From: Pseudomonas delhiensis
Lineage (GTDB): Bacteria; Pseudomonadota; Gammaproteobacteria; Pseudomonadales; Pseudomonadaceae
Assembly: GCF_900187975.1 (NCBI RefSeq)
Contig: NZ_FZPC01000004.1
Location: 186,001-250,000 of the forward strand
Reading direction: 5' to 3'
DNA: 64,000 nt
How positions within the stretch are numbered: position 1 is the first letter of the stretch; the number at the start of each line of letters is the position of its first letter. Both the position numbers and the translations under genes were made by a program. The notes below the pieces were generated by a model. It searched no databases and had not been told where the DNA came from. It saw only the letters and a list, made by a program, of their open reading frames with translations. This document shows positions 1 through 8,900 of the stretch, piece after piece.

Positions 1-1
1 C

Positions 2-2326
2 AGCGGCGTCATCGGCCAGTTGTACAAGGCCGACGGCACGCCGCTGGGCGGCAACTTCCAGGTCAACGCCGGCACCGGCAACAGCCAGAACTACCCGGAC
101 GTGATCACCCTCAAGGACGGCAGCTTCGTGGTGGTGTGGGACAGCAACCTGCCCGGCTCGGTCAGCTCGGACATCTATGCCGCGCATTACCGCGTCGACC
201 CGGCCAGCGGCGAGCTGTCGCTGGTGGGCGCGGGCGACTTCCGCGTCAACAGCGGCCTGGCCGGCAAGCAGTACAAGCCCACCGCGGTGGCCCTGGAGGA
301 CGGCGGTTACCTGGTGGTGTGGGGCTCGGACGGTGGCGACGGCAGTGGCTCGGCGGTCTACGCCCAGCGCTACGACGCCCAGGGCCAGCCACTGGGCCGC
401 GAGTTCCTGGTCAACCCCACAACCGAGGGCAACCAGGGCTGGGGCGGCGACAACGGCGACATGAACAACCTGCTGGATGCCACCCTCCTGGCCGACGGCA
501 ACGTCTACGTGACCTGGCAGAGCGACAAGGCCGACAGCAACGGCTGGGGCATCGAGGGCAGCGTCATCGACATCGACGCCGGCTACTACTCGGAATTTCG
601 CGTCAACGGCACCCTGTCTGGCGACCAGGACCGCTCGGCCACGGCCAGGCTGCCCAACGGCGGCTTCGTGGTGGTCTGGGAGTCGGCCACGGGCGACGGT
701 TCCAACGACTGCGTCATGGCCCAGTTGTTCGACGCCAAGGGCATGCCGCTGGGCGGCGAGTTCGTGGTCAACGGCACCACCGCCAACTACCAGGGCCAGC
801 CTACGGTGGCGGTGCTCGCGGATGGCAGCTTCGTGGTCAGCTGGACCAGCTATGCCGGCGGCAACGACGCCATCCTGCTGCAGAAGTACGGCTACACCCA
901 CGACCTCGATGGCCAGATCAATGGCGTGCAGCGCCAGGGTGGCGAGCACACGGTGAATGTCAACGACGCCGGCCACCAGCGCTACTCCAGCATCACCGCG
1001 CTGGACGACGGCGGCTACATGGTGGCCTGGAAGTCATCCGTGGGGGGCGAGTGGCATGTGTATGCCCGCCAGTACAATGCCGATGGCTCGCCGGCGGGCG
1101 GCGAACAGCTGGTCAGCGATACCAACTATGCCGACAGCCTCGACACCCGCGCGCCGTCTATCAGCACCCTGGAGGATGGCCGCGTGGTGTTCGCCTACGG
1201 CCGCAGCATGGGCGGCGGCGCCGGTGGCGAGGTGTTCTTCCGTGTCTACGATCCGGCGACCGGGAACTTCGGGCCGGAGATCCTGGCCAACCAGACCAGC
1301 GCCAACAGCCAGGCCTCGCCCAGCGTGTCGCAGCTGGCCAACGGCAGCTTCGTGGTGACCTGGGACTCCAATGACCACGGCGGCCTGGACCAGTCCGGCT
1401 ACGGCGTCTGGGGGCGGGTCTTCAATGCCGCCGGCGAGCCGCTGGGCAACGAGTTCCTGCTCAACACCCGCACGGCCGGCAACCAGGCCTTGCCGCTGGT
1501 GGTGGCTCGCGAGGGCGGTGGCTTCGTGGTGGTGTACCAGTCCGCCAGCGATGGCGCCCCGGGCGCGGGCAGCTACGGCATCTACGCCCAGTTCTTCGAC
1601 GACGCCGGGCGCAAGGTCGGCCAGGAGCTGCACATCAACCAACTGCTCAGCGGCGACCAGACGCAGGTTTCCGCGGCCTTCCTGGACAGCGGCAAGCTGT
1701 TCGTCAGCTGGACCGACAACGGCGTCGGCGACGGCGGCGGCAGCGCGGTCAAGGGGCGCCTGGTGGACCTGGAGGAAACCCTCGGCCTGCCAGCACCCGC
1801 CGTGGAGGGCGGCGCCACCCACGTCGACTACCATCCGGTGTCGGACATCCTCGGCACCGCCGGCGACGACATGCTCGACGCCCGTGGCTATACCACCGCC
1901 AGCGGCGGCGAGGGCAACGACGCCATCCTCATCGACGGTACGGGCTTCGCCCACATCGACGGCGGCGCCGGCTACGACATCCTGGTCTGGGCCTCGCGCA
2001 ATTCGCTGGACCTGGGCGAGGTCGCCGACAGGCTGGAGAACATCGAGGCCATCCACCTGGGCGAGGCGCTGGGCCAGACGCTGAGCCTGAGCCTGGCCGA
2101 CCTGCTGAAGATAGTCCCGCAGGAGGGGGACGCGCAGCGGCTGAGGATCACCGGCGACACCGGCCAGAACGGCGTGACGGATACCGTCGACATCGATCTC
2201 TCGGCATGGGCCCTGGACGCCGGGCAGGCCAAGGTCAGCGAGGGGGCGGTCACCTATGACGTCTACACCTCGGCCAGCGCCTCCCATGTGCAATTGCTGA
2301 TCCAGGAGGGGCTGTACGTGGTCTGA
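2..2326 (+). CDS. Giant type I-secreted repeat protein, C-terminal part (5' end outside the window)
   Basis: The reading frame is open from the first bases of the window, so this is the C-terminal ~774 residues of a longer protein. It consists of repeats of roughly 50-110 residues with the pattern L-x-DG-S/G-F/Y-V-V-x-W, then YAQ-x-Y/F-D-x-x-G-x-x-x-G-x-E-F-x-VN. Such repeats are common in exported calcium-binding or adhesin-like proteins. Near the end are degenerate RTX-like GGxGxD stretches (GGEGNDAI, GGAGYDIL), then NIEAIHLGE and LSLADLL, and the chain ends in a hydrophobic tail (LLIQEGLYVV). There is no catalytic domain in the visible part. The RTX-like end, the tail and the neighbouring exporters indicate type I secretion; an adhesin or matrix role is inference. 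A Rho-independent terminator follows. Confidence 0.85.
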   Translation, partial: SGVIGQLYKADGTPLGGNFQVNAGTGNSQNYPDVITLKDGSFVVVWDSNLPGSVSSDIYAAHYRVDPASGELSLVGAGDFRVNSGLAGKQYKPTAVALEDGGYLVVWGSDGGDGSGSAVYAQRYDAQGQPLGREFLVNPTTEGNQGWGGDNGDMNNLLDATLLADGNVYVTWQSDKADSNGWGIEGSVIDIDAGYYSEFRVNGTLSGDQDRSATARLPNGGFVVVWESATGDGSNDCVMAQLFDAKGMPLGGEFVVNGTTANYQGQPTVAVLADGSFVVSWTSYAGGNDAILLQKYGYTHDLDGQINGVQRQGGEHTVNVNDAGHQRYSSITALDDGGYMVAWKSSVGGEWHVYARQYNADGSPAGGEQLVSDTNYADSLDTRAPSISTLEDGRVVFAYGRSMGGGAGGEVFFRVYDPATGNFGPEILANQTSANSQASPSVSQLANGSFVVTWDSNDHGGLDQSGYGVWGRVFNAAGEPLGNEFLLNTRTAGNQALPLVVAREGGGFVVVYQSASDGAPGAGSYGIYAQFFDDAGRKVGQELHINQLLSGDQTQVSAAFLDSGKLFVSWTDNGVGDGGGSAVKGRLVDLEETLGLPAPAVEGGATHVDYHPVSDILGTAGDDMLDARGYTTASGGEGNDAILIDGTGFAHIDGGAGYDILVWASRNSLDLGEVADRLENIEAIHLGEALGQTLSLSLADLLKIVPQEGDAQRLRITGDTGQNGVTDTVDIDLSAWALDAGQAKVSEGAVTYDVYTSASASHVQLLIQEGLYVV

Positions 2327-2363
2327 GTGACACCCCCGGCGAGGGGCCGCCGCGTGGCAATGG

Positions 2364-2396
2364 AAAAAGGCACGAACCGAGGTTCGTGCCTTTTTT
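2364..2396 (+). terminator. Rho-independent terminator after the first repeat-protein gene
   Basis: Perfect 10-bp inverted repeat (GGCACGAACC / GGTTCGTGCC) preceded by an A-run and followed by six T residues, 38 bases after the stop codon. Confidence 0.9.
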
Positions 2397-2464
2397 CGTT
2401 TTCGCCCCGGCAGGGCGACGGGCGTTCTTGAGGAAATCCTTAAAGCCCGGTCGGGCAGGGTGGC

Positions 2465-2509
2465 TTTAGGGGGATTCCTAATGGTTGGGAGCCTGCGGCG
2501 CTGTAGCCT
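2465..2509 (+). promoter_or_regulatory. Shared promoter module, copy 1 (TTAGG-N6-CCTAA plus -10-like box)
   Basis: The inverted repeat TTAGG (2466-2470), six bases, CCTAA (2477-2481) is followed by a TAGCCT box at 2504-2509. The same palindrome with a -10-like hexamer starting 38 bases after its first base occurs before the next two giant genes (5815 and 11955). If the hexamer is a -10 box, the palindrome sits near -42, the usual place of a class II activator. It leaves a 5' leader of about 140 bases before the gene at 2659. Function is inferred from position and conservation. The rest of the 332-bp gap holds only the terminator and leader. Confidence 0.55.
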
Positions 2510-2658
2510 TCCCGGCGCCCTCGGCCATTGTCCGTGGTCCAGGGGGCGCCGGGCCCTTCGTGCCCACCTGGAAGCTGGCTGTCGGGCAGACCGCGCTTCG
2601 TATCTTCATTGGCTGCCCTAGCCGGGGCGACGCTTCACTGTTTCGGGAGGAATTGAAA

Positions 2659-5600
2659 ATGGACGCAATTGAACTGATTGCGAAAAGCTCAGGAGAGGTG
2701 ACGGGCCTGACCGGCAACAGCCTGTTGTCCTTGTCGCACCCGAGCGTGGTGAAGATCGCCGCCGCGCCGGAAGACGTCAAGTCCATCAGCCGCGACGGCA
2801 ACCACCTGGTGGTGCGCCTGAAGAGCGGCAAGGTCATCACGGTCGACAACTTCTTCCAGGACTTCGACGGCGTGCGCAACGACCTCGTCATGGAGGCTCC
2901 CGACGGCAAGCTGTGGCTGGCCGACTACGAGGAGCCCTGGCAGGGCGCGGAGCTGACCGAGCTGGGCTCGGTCGAGGAACTGCTGGCGCTGCAATCGGAC
3001 GACCATAACGTCGCCTTCGGCCTGCTGGTGCCGGCCGCCGGCCTCGGCGCCATCGGCGTGGGCAACATGCTGACCCAGCGCGGCGGCGGTGGCGCCTCGC
3101 CGCGCAATGGGGACCCCCTGCCGGGAGAGGCGCCGGCCGCGCCGAAGGTCCTCTTCAACAACCAGCAGGGCCTGACCGGCACGGCCGAGTCCGGCAACCT
3201 GATCACCCTGACCCGCCCGGATGGCAGCACCGTCACCACCATCGCCAGCACCGACGGCACCTGGGCCTTCTTGCCCAACCCGCTGGAGGACGGCCAGGGC
3301 GGCAGCGTCACCGCCAGCAACGGCAACGGCACCAGCCCCGCGGTCGAAACCGGCCCGGCCGACCTGACCCCGCCGAAGGACCCGCTCGTCACCGAGAACA
3401 ACGCCAACGGCCTGTCCGGCACCGGCGAGCCGGGCGACACCATCATCCTCACCAGGCCCGATGGCAGCAGCGTCGCCACCACCGTGGACGAGAACGGCAA
3501 CTGGACCTTCCCGGAGAACCCGCTGGGCAATGGCGAGTCCGGTTCGCTGGTGGAAGTGGACCCCGCCGGCAACCACAGCGGCAGCGTGGACACCGGCCCG
3601 TCCGACACCGAGGTGCCGGAGGCGCCGGTGGTCACCGAGAACAACGGCAACGGCCTGGGTGGCACCGGTGAGCCGGAAGGCATCGTCACCGTGGAGCTGC
3701 CGGACGGCAGCACCGTGACCGCCGTCGTCGATGAAAACGGCAACTGGGAATTCCCGGAGAATCCGCTGGAAAACGGCGAGAGCGGCATTGTCACCATCAC
3801 CGATCCCTCGGGCAACGTCAGTCCGCCCACCGTCACCGAGCCGGCCGACCTGGTTCCCCCGGAGCCGCCGGTGATCACCGACAACAATGGCAACGGCCTG
3901 GGTGGCACCGGCGAGCCGGAAGGCATCGTCACCGTGGAACTGCCGGACGGCAACACCGTCACCGCCGTCGTCGATGAAAACGGCAACTGGGAATTCCCGG
4001 AGAACCCGCTGGAAAACGGCGAGAGCGGCACCGTCACCATCACCGACCCGTCGGGCAACGTCAGCCCGCCGACCGTGACCGAGCCGGCCGACACCATTGC
4101 GCCGGAACCGCCGGTCGTCACCGAGAATGGCGATGGCCTGGCCGGCACCGGTGAGTCGGGTGGCACCGTCACCGTCGAACTGCCCGATGGCAGCACCGTC
4201 ACCACCGTCGTGGATGGAAATGGCAACTGGGAATTCCCGGAGAACCCGCTGGAAGGCGGCGAGGAAGGCACGGTCACGGTGACCGACCCCGCCGGCAATA
4301 TCAGTGGGGAAACGCCGACCGGTCCGGCCCCGACCGATCCGGAAGAGCCGGGCGATCCGCTGGCGGCCCCCGTCATCGACTGGATTCGCGATGACCAGGA
4401 AGCGCAGGTCGGCGAAGTCGCGCCCGGCGAAAGCACCAACGACCGCAGCCCCACCGTGGGCGGCAGCGGTGTGCCCGGCAGCCTGCTGACCCTGTACCTC
4501 GATGACCAGGTCGTGGGCAGTACTACCGTGGGCCAGGATGGCAAGTGGGAGATCGCTGTCGCCGACCTGGGCGAGGACGGGGCCAAGCGCTTCAGTGCCG
4601 AGCAGTCCATCGATGGGAAGGACAGCCCGAAGAGCGAGGTGGTGGAGATTGTGCTGGATACCCAGGCGCCCGGACGGCCGCTGATCGAGGATGTGTACGA
4701 CAACTTCGGTCCTGACCAGGGCTCGATCGCCAATGGCGGGCAGACCGACGATTTCTGGCCGACCATCAGCGGCCGCATCGAAGGTGGCGATATCGCCTAC
4801 GTTAAGCTCTTCGACAAGGGCATGCTGGTCGGCTCGGCCGTGGTCGACGCATCCGGTGCCTGGGTATTCGAGAGCCCCCTGCTTGGCGCTGGCAACCATG
4901 GCCTGCAGGTATCGGCGGTGGACAAGGCCGGGAACGAGGGGCCGCTTAGCGCATCCTGGAGCTTCTCCGTTCCCCAGACGGTTCCCCCCTATCCGGTCAT
5001 CAGCATGGTTGTCGACGACTTCGGCGGCCAGCTCGGTCCGCTGGAAAAAGGCGACTTCACCGATGACCGGACACCCACGGTGAAAGGCACCGGTACGCCG
5101 GGGCACACCATGGAGCTGTACCTGCAGCTGCAGGACGACGGCAGCGGGGTGGACCTCGACACGGCCATCCTCCTGGGTTCGGCCACGGTGGGTGTCGATG
5201 GCAGTTGGACGATCGATTGCCCGGACCTGTTCGAGTACGGCGGCTACGGCGAGAAGTTCCTCTATGCATCGTCCTACGATGCCCAAGGCGACCGCACGCC
5301 GGCCACCGGTGCCTACGACATCATCCTCGAGCCTGTGGAAGAGGCCGGGTTGCGCGCGTTGCCCGGTGAGGCGGCGCCGGAGCAGGCCTACGCCCTGGAT
5401 GAGGGTGGCAGCCTGGTCCTCCAGTTGTTGACCCATGGCGCTGCGCTGGAGGACGTCCAGCCGCGCGGACAGTCCGCCTGGGAGCAGGAAGGACGCATCG
5501 ACCTGGCCGGGCTGCTGGGTGAAATGGGGCAACCGGGAGAAGGGTTGCTGGCGGCCCTGGCCGGCGCGGGCGACGACAGCGCCACCGGCGCTGTGCCCAC

Positions 5601-5682
5601 CGTCGACGCCGCGGTACCGATGGCGGCATTGGAGCGCGTCGACCTGCTCGAACTGCTGCAGGGCCAGCAACTGGTCCTCTAA
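2659..5682 (+). CDS. Bap-like surface protein with BapA-type prefix domain and Ig-like repeats
   Basis: A 1007-residue protein. The ATG at 2659 is preferred over the upstream in-frame TTG because GGGAGG lies 8 bases before it and the BapA-type prefix starts there. Residues 1-125 (MDAIELIAKSSG, LSLSHPSVVKI, VVRLKSGKVITVDNFF) match the N-terminal prefix domain of BapA-type adhesins. Then come a Gly-rich link, five or six ~80-residue Ig-like modules (GTGEPxxxVTVxLPDG...VDENGNWEFPENPL) and larger Ig modules with NGGQTDDFWPTISG. There is no signal peptide. The C-terminus VDLLELLQGQQLVL resembles the tails of its neighbours, so a type I secretion signal is likely. Probable role: cell-surface or biofilm matrix adhesin exported by the LapB/BapC-like system at 23024-27913. 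No LapG-type cleavage site was recognised. Confidence 0.85.
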   Translation: MDAIELIAKSSGEVTGLTGNSLLSLSHPSVVKIAAAPEDVKSISRDGNHLVVRLKSGKVITVDNFFQDFDGVRNDLVMEAPDGKLWLADYEEPWQGAELTELGSVEELLALQSDDHNVAFGLLVPAAGLGAIGVGNMLTQRGGGGASPRNGDPLPGEAPAAPKVLFNNQQGLTGTAESGNLITLTRPDGSTVTTIASTDGTWAFLPNPLEDGQGGSVTASNGNGTSPAVETGPADLTPPKDPLVTENNANGLSGTGEPGDTIILTRPDGSSVATTVDENGNWTFPENPLGNGESGSLVEVDPAGNHSGSVDTGPSDTEVPEAPVVTENNGNGLGGTGEPEGIVTVELPDGSTVTAVVDENGNWEFPENPLENGESGIVTITDPSGNVSPPTVTEPADLVPPEPPVITDNNGNGLGGTGEPEGIVTVELPDGNTVTAVVDENGNWEFPENPLENGESGTVTITDPSGNVSPPTVTEPADTIAPEPPVVTENGDGLAGTGESGGTVTVELPDGSTVTTVVDGNGNWEFPENPLEGGEEGTVTVTDPAGNISGETPTGPAPTDPEEPGDPLAAPVIDWIRDDQEAQVGEVAPGESTNDRSPTVGGSGVPGSLLTLYLDDQVVGSTTVGQDGKWEIAVADLGEDGAKRFSAEQSIDGKDSPKSEVVEIVLDTQAPGRPLIEDVYDNFGPDQGSIANGGQTDDFWPTISGRIEGGDIAYVKLFDKGMLVGSAVVDASGAWVFESPLLGAGNHGLQVSAVDKAGNEGPLSASWSFSVPQTVPPYPVISMVVDDFGGQLGPLEKGDFTDDRTPTVKGTGTPGHTMELYLQLQDDGSGVDLDTAILLGSATVGVDGSWTIDCPDLFEYGGYGEKFLYASSYDAQGDRTPATGAYDIILEPVEEAGLRALPGEAAPEQAYALDEGGSLVLQLLTHGAALEDVQPRGQSAWEQEGRIDLAGLLGEMGQPGEGLLAALAGAGDDSATGAVPTVDAAVPMAALERVDLLELLQGQQLVL
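3651..4380 (+). repeat. Tandem Ig-module repeats inside the Bap-like gene
   Basis: Near-identical coding repeats: the string CGGCCTG of each module start recurs at 3651, 3894 and 4134, giving periods of 243 and 240 bases (81 and 80 codons). The first two units differ at only a few positions, so they are young duplications that can recombine or collapse in assembly. Confidence 0.8.
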
Positions 5683-5732
5683 GACCGAGCGGCCGGCCGC
5701 CGTTGATGGCGGTCGGTCTCTTTCCCCATCAA

Positions 5733-5761
5733 GGGCGCGAACCGTGTTCGCGCCCTTTTTT
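5733..5761 (+). terminator. Rho-independent terminator after the Bap-like gene
   Basis: Perfect 10-bp stem (GGGCGCGAAC / GTTCGCGCCC) with a 3-base loop and six T residues, 51 bases after the stop codon. Confidence 0.9.
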
Positions 5762-5813
5762 CATCCGCGCCCGAAGTGCCCCGGGAGGCGATTTACGCCC
5801 GCCGGCCGGGTGC

Positions 5814-5858
5814 TTTAGGGGGTTCCCTAGATACCTTCCCGGGCAACTTTCCTAGCAT
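5814..5858 (+). promoter_or_regulatory. Shared promoter module, copy 2
   Basis: TTAGG (5815-5819), six bases, CCTAG (5826-5830), then GATACC in the -35 position and TAGCAT at 5853-5858. The flanks also match copy 3: (C/T)TAGATAC(C/A)T, then CTTTCCTAGCATCGCCG against CTTTCTAACATCGCCG. Position and spacing suggest an activator site next to a sigma-70-type core. The leader to the next start codon is about 130 bases. The 312-bp gap contains nothing else that can be named. Confidence 0.6.
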
Positions 5859-5994
5859 CGCCGGTGGGACTTCAGCACACAACCAACACTGCCAGAAGTG
5901 AGTGCGCCCACGCTGGTGGCGATCTGCCCAATGCAATCGGCCGCCCATCCATGGGCGCTATTTCATCATTGAACAATCAAGGAGTTTTCGGCCC

Positions 5995-8900
5995 ATGACC
6001 GAAAAGAACTGGAGCGACGATCAGGACAGCATGCAGGCCAACACATCGGCTGCCCAAGAGGCATCGGCGGGGCGAGTCGCGCCCGCTCCGCAGGCCGAGG
6101 AGACCACCCAGGCCAAGCCCACATTCCAGATATGGGATGACTATGGTTACCTCAAGGGAGAGGTGACAGAGGGGACGCGTACCGACGATCCCGCCCTGTC
6201 CTTCAAGGGGCAGGGACTGACCGAAGGGCAGGAGGTGACCGTCAAGGCCGTGCTCGAGTCCGGCGAAGTGATGGCGCTGGGCGTCGCAACGGTGCGTAAG
6301 AATGGTCACTGGTCCATAAGCCCGAACCTCTCCTTCGTGCAGGAAGGCATGGAAGGCGTGGTGGACTTCTTCATCACCGTCGAGGGTGTCGATTCCGACC
6401 CGGTCAAAGGGGTGGTCATCGATCGCATCAGGCCGGAAGAGATTGCGCTGGAGTCGATGCAGGTGCTGGGTGGCGTCCTGCCGGTGACCATCGAGGGTGC
6501 CCAGAGCCAGGTCCAGATCAATGCCCAGCGTCCGGTCTTCGACGGAAAATTCAGCCAGGCGGCCAGCCCGGAAGACCTGCAGCACGTGAGGATCGTCATC
6601 AAGAAGGATGGCAAGACGATTCTTGGCGACCTGCCGATCGTGGTGAGTGTCGCGGCCGATGGCTCCTGGCATTACGATTGGCCCGAGGAACTGGTTGGGC
6701 AGGGCGGCGACTACACGCTCGCCTTCTACATGATGGACGATGCCGGCAACTCCCCCGAGGCGGCTCCGGGCTCCCAGGTTGACAAGCCCTTCCTGCAACT
6801 CGAACTGCAACTGGACTTCGTCGCACCCGATGAGGCCGAGCTCAGCCTCACCCTGCACGACGACTTCGGGCCCGTCACCGGTATTATCGCCGCGGGCGGG
6901 AAGACCGACGACGCCACCCCGGCGTTGAAAGGGAAGGTGGAGAATTTCGACGCCACCGACGTCAAGTGGGTGGAAATATTCCTCGATGGCACCTCGCTGG
7001 GCACGGTGCTGGTGGATGACCAGGGCAACTGGGAATTCACCCCGGAGGAGGGGACGGTGCTCCTTGGCGAGCATAGCTTCGAGGCATACCCGGTGGATGC
7101 AGCCGGCAATCGGGGCGCCAATGGGGCAGCCATCGTCTTCGAGGTGGTGGACCCCGCAGTGTTGCCGAACGCGCCGGTCATCAATCAGATCGAGGATGGC
7201 CATGGTTCTGTCACCGGCCTGCTGAACGATGGCGACGTCACCGACGACACCAGCCTGAGCGTCAGCGGTACCGCCGAAGCCGGTAATCTCGTGCTGCTGT
7301 ACGTCGACGGCGAACTGGTCGCCAGCGCCACCGCCGACGAACAGGGCAACTGGACGACGGAGCTGCCGCTGAACGGTGAGGATGGCGAACAGGTCATCAC
7401 CGCCAAGGCGCAGGACGAGGCTGGCCGCCACAGCGACGAGACCGCTCCGGTTTCCATCGTCCTCGACACCACTGCGCCGGACAAGCCGCAGCAGGCTGGC
7501 GCCGAGGACAACGAAGGCGTGGTGCAGGGCCCGATCGGCCAGTATGGAACCACCAATGACAATACTCCGGAATTCAGCGGCCAGGCCGAGCCGGACGCCG
7601 TGGTCATCATCAGCGACAACGGCAAACCCCTGGGCAGCGTGGTGGCCGACGCCGAAGGCAACTGGAGCTATACGCCCGAGCCGCCGCTGGACGATGGCTC
7701 GCACAGCATCACCGTGCAGGCCCAGGACGCCGCCGGCAACCTCAGCGAGCCCAGCGACGCGCTGGAGTTCAGCGTCTGGAGCGAAGCGCCGCAAGTGCAG
7801 ATCCTGCATGCGCTGGACGCTGTCGACCCGACCACCGGGCCGGTGGCGGACAATGGCAGCACCAACGACAACCGTCCGACCCTGGTGGGGACCGCGACGG
7901 CGGGCGCGCTGGTGATCATCTCCGAAGCCGGGATCGTCCTCGGCAGCGTACAGGCGGACGCCGGGGGCAACTGGAGCCTGCAGCTGTCCCTGTCCCAGGG
8001 CGACGGCCCGCACACCTATAGCGCCGAGGTCCAGAGCGCCACCGGCGAATTCGGCCGGGATGACTTCACCCTGCTGATCGATACCCGGGTTCCGGACCGT
8101 CCGCTCATCGACAGCGTGCTGGATGATGCCGGTGCGATCACGGGGCCACTGCGCTCCGGTGATACCACCGACGACGCCAAGCCGACCCTGGAAGGCAGCT
8201 ATGCCGAGCCCAACGGGCTGGTCAAGGTCTATGACAACAAGGGCCTTGATCCGATCGCCAGCATCACGGCCGACGAAAACGGTAACTGGAGCCTGGTACT
8301 GCCTGAGCTGGCTGACGGCAAGCACAGCCTGACCGTCACCGTTTCCGACGCCGCGGGCAACGAAAGCAATCCGAGTCGTCCGTTCGAACTGACCGTGGAC
8401 ACCGCTGTGCCGACCGACCTGCGTATCGACGGCATCGAGCTGATCGACGACGTCGACCCGGTCACTGGCGTGATCGCCAATGGCGGCTCCACCGACGACG
8501 CCGCGCCGCTCGTGCAGGGCCATGTCGAAGGCGAGGCCGCCTGGGTGGAAATCTACGACGGCGCGACTCTGCTGGGTACCGCCCTGGTGGACGGTGAAGG
8601 CAACTGGAGCTTCCAGGCACCTGAACTGGCCTCCGGCGAGCACAGCATCTCCGCCCGTCCGATAAATGCCATCGGCCAGAAGGGCGAGGCCAGCGAAAAC
8701 ATCGGCTTCACCGTGGTGGGCGAAGAAACCCCGCTGCCGGAGATGCCTGTCATCAGTGAAATCCACGATGACGAGGGCTCGGTCACCGGCCCGCTGAGCG
8801 ACGGCGACGTCACCGATGACACCAGCCTGAGCGTCAGCGGTACCGCCGAAGCCGGCAACCTCGTGCTGCTGTACGTCAACGGCGAGCCGGTTGCCAGCGT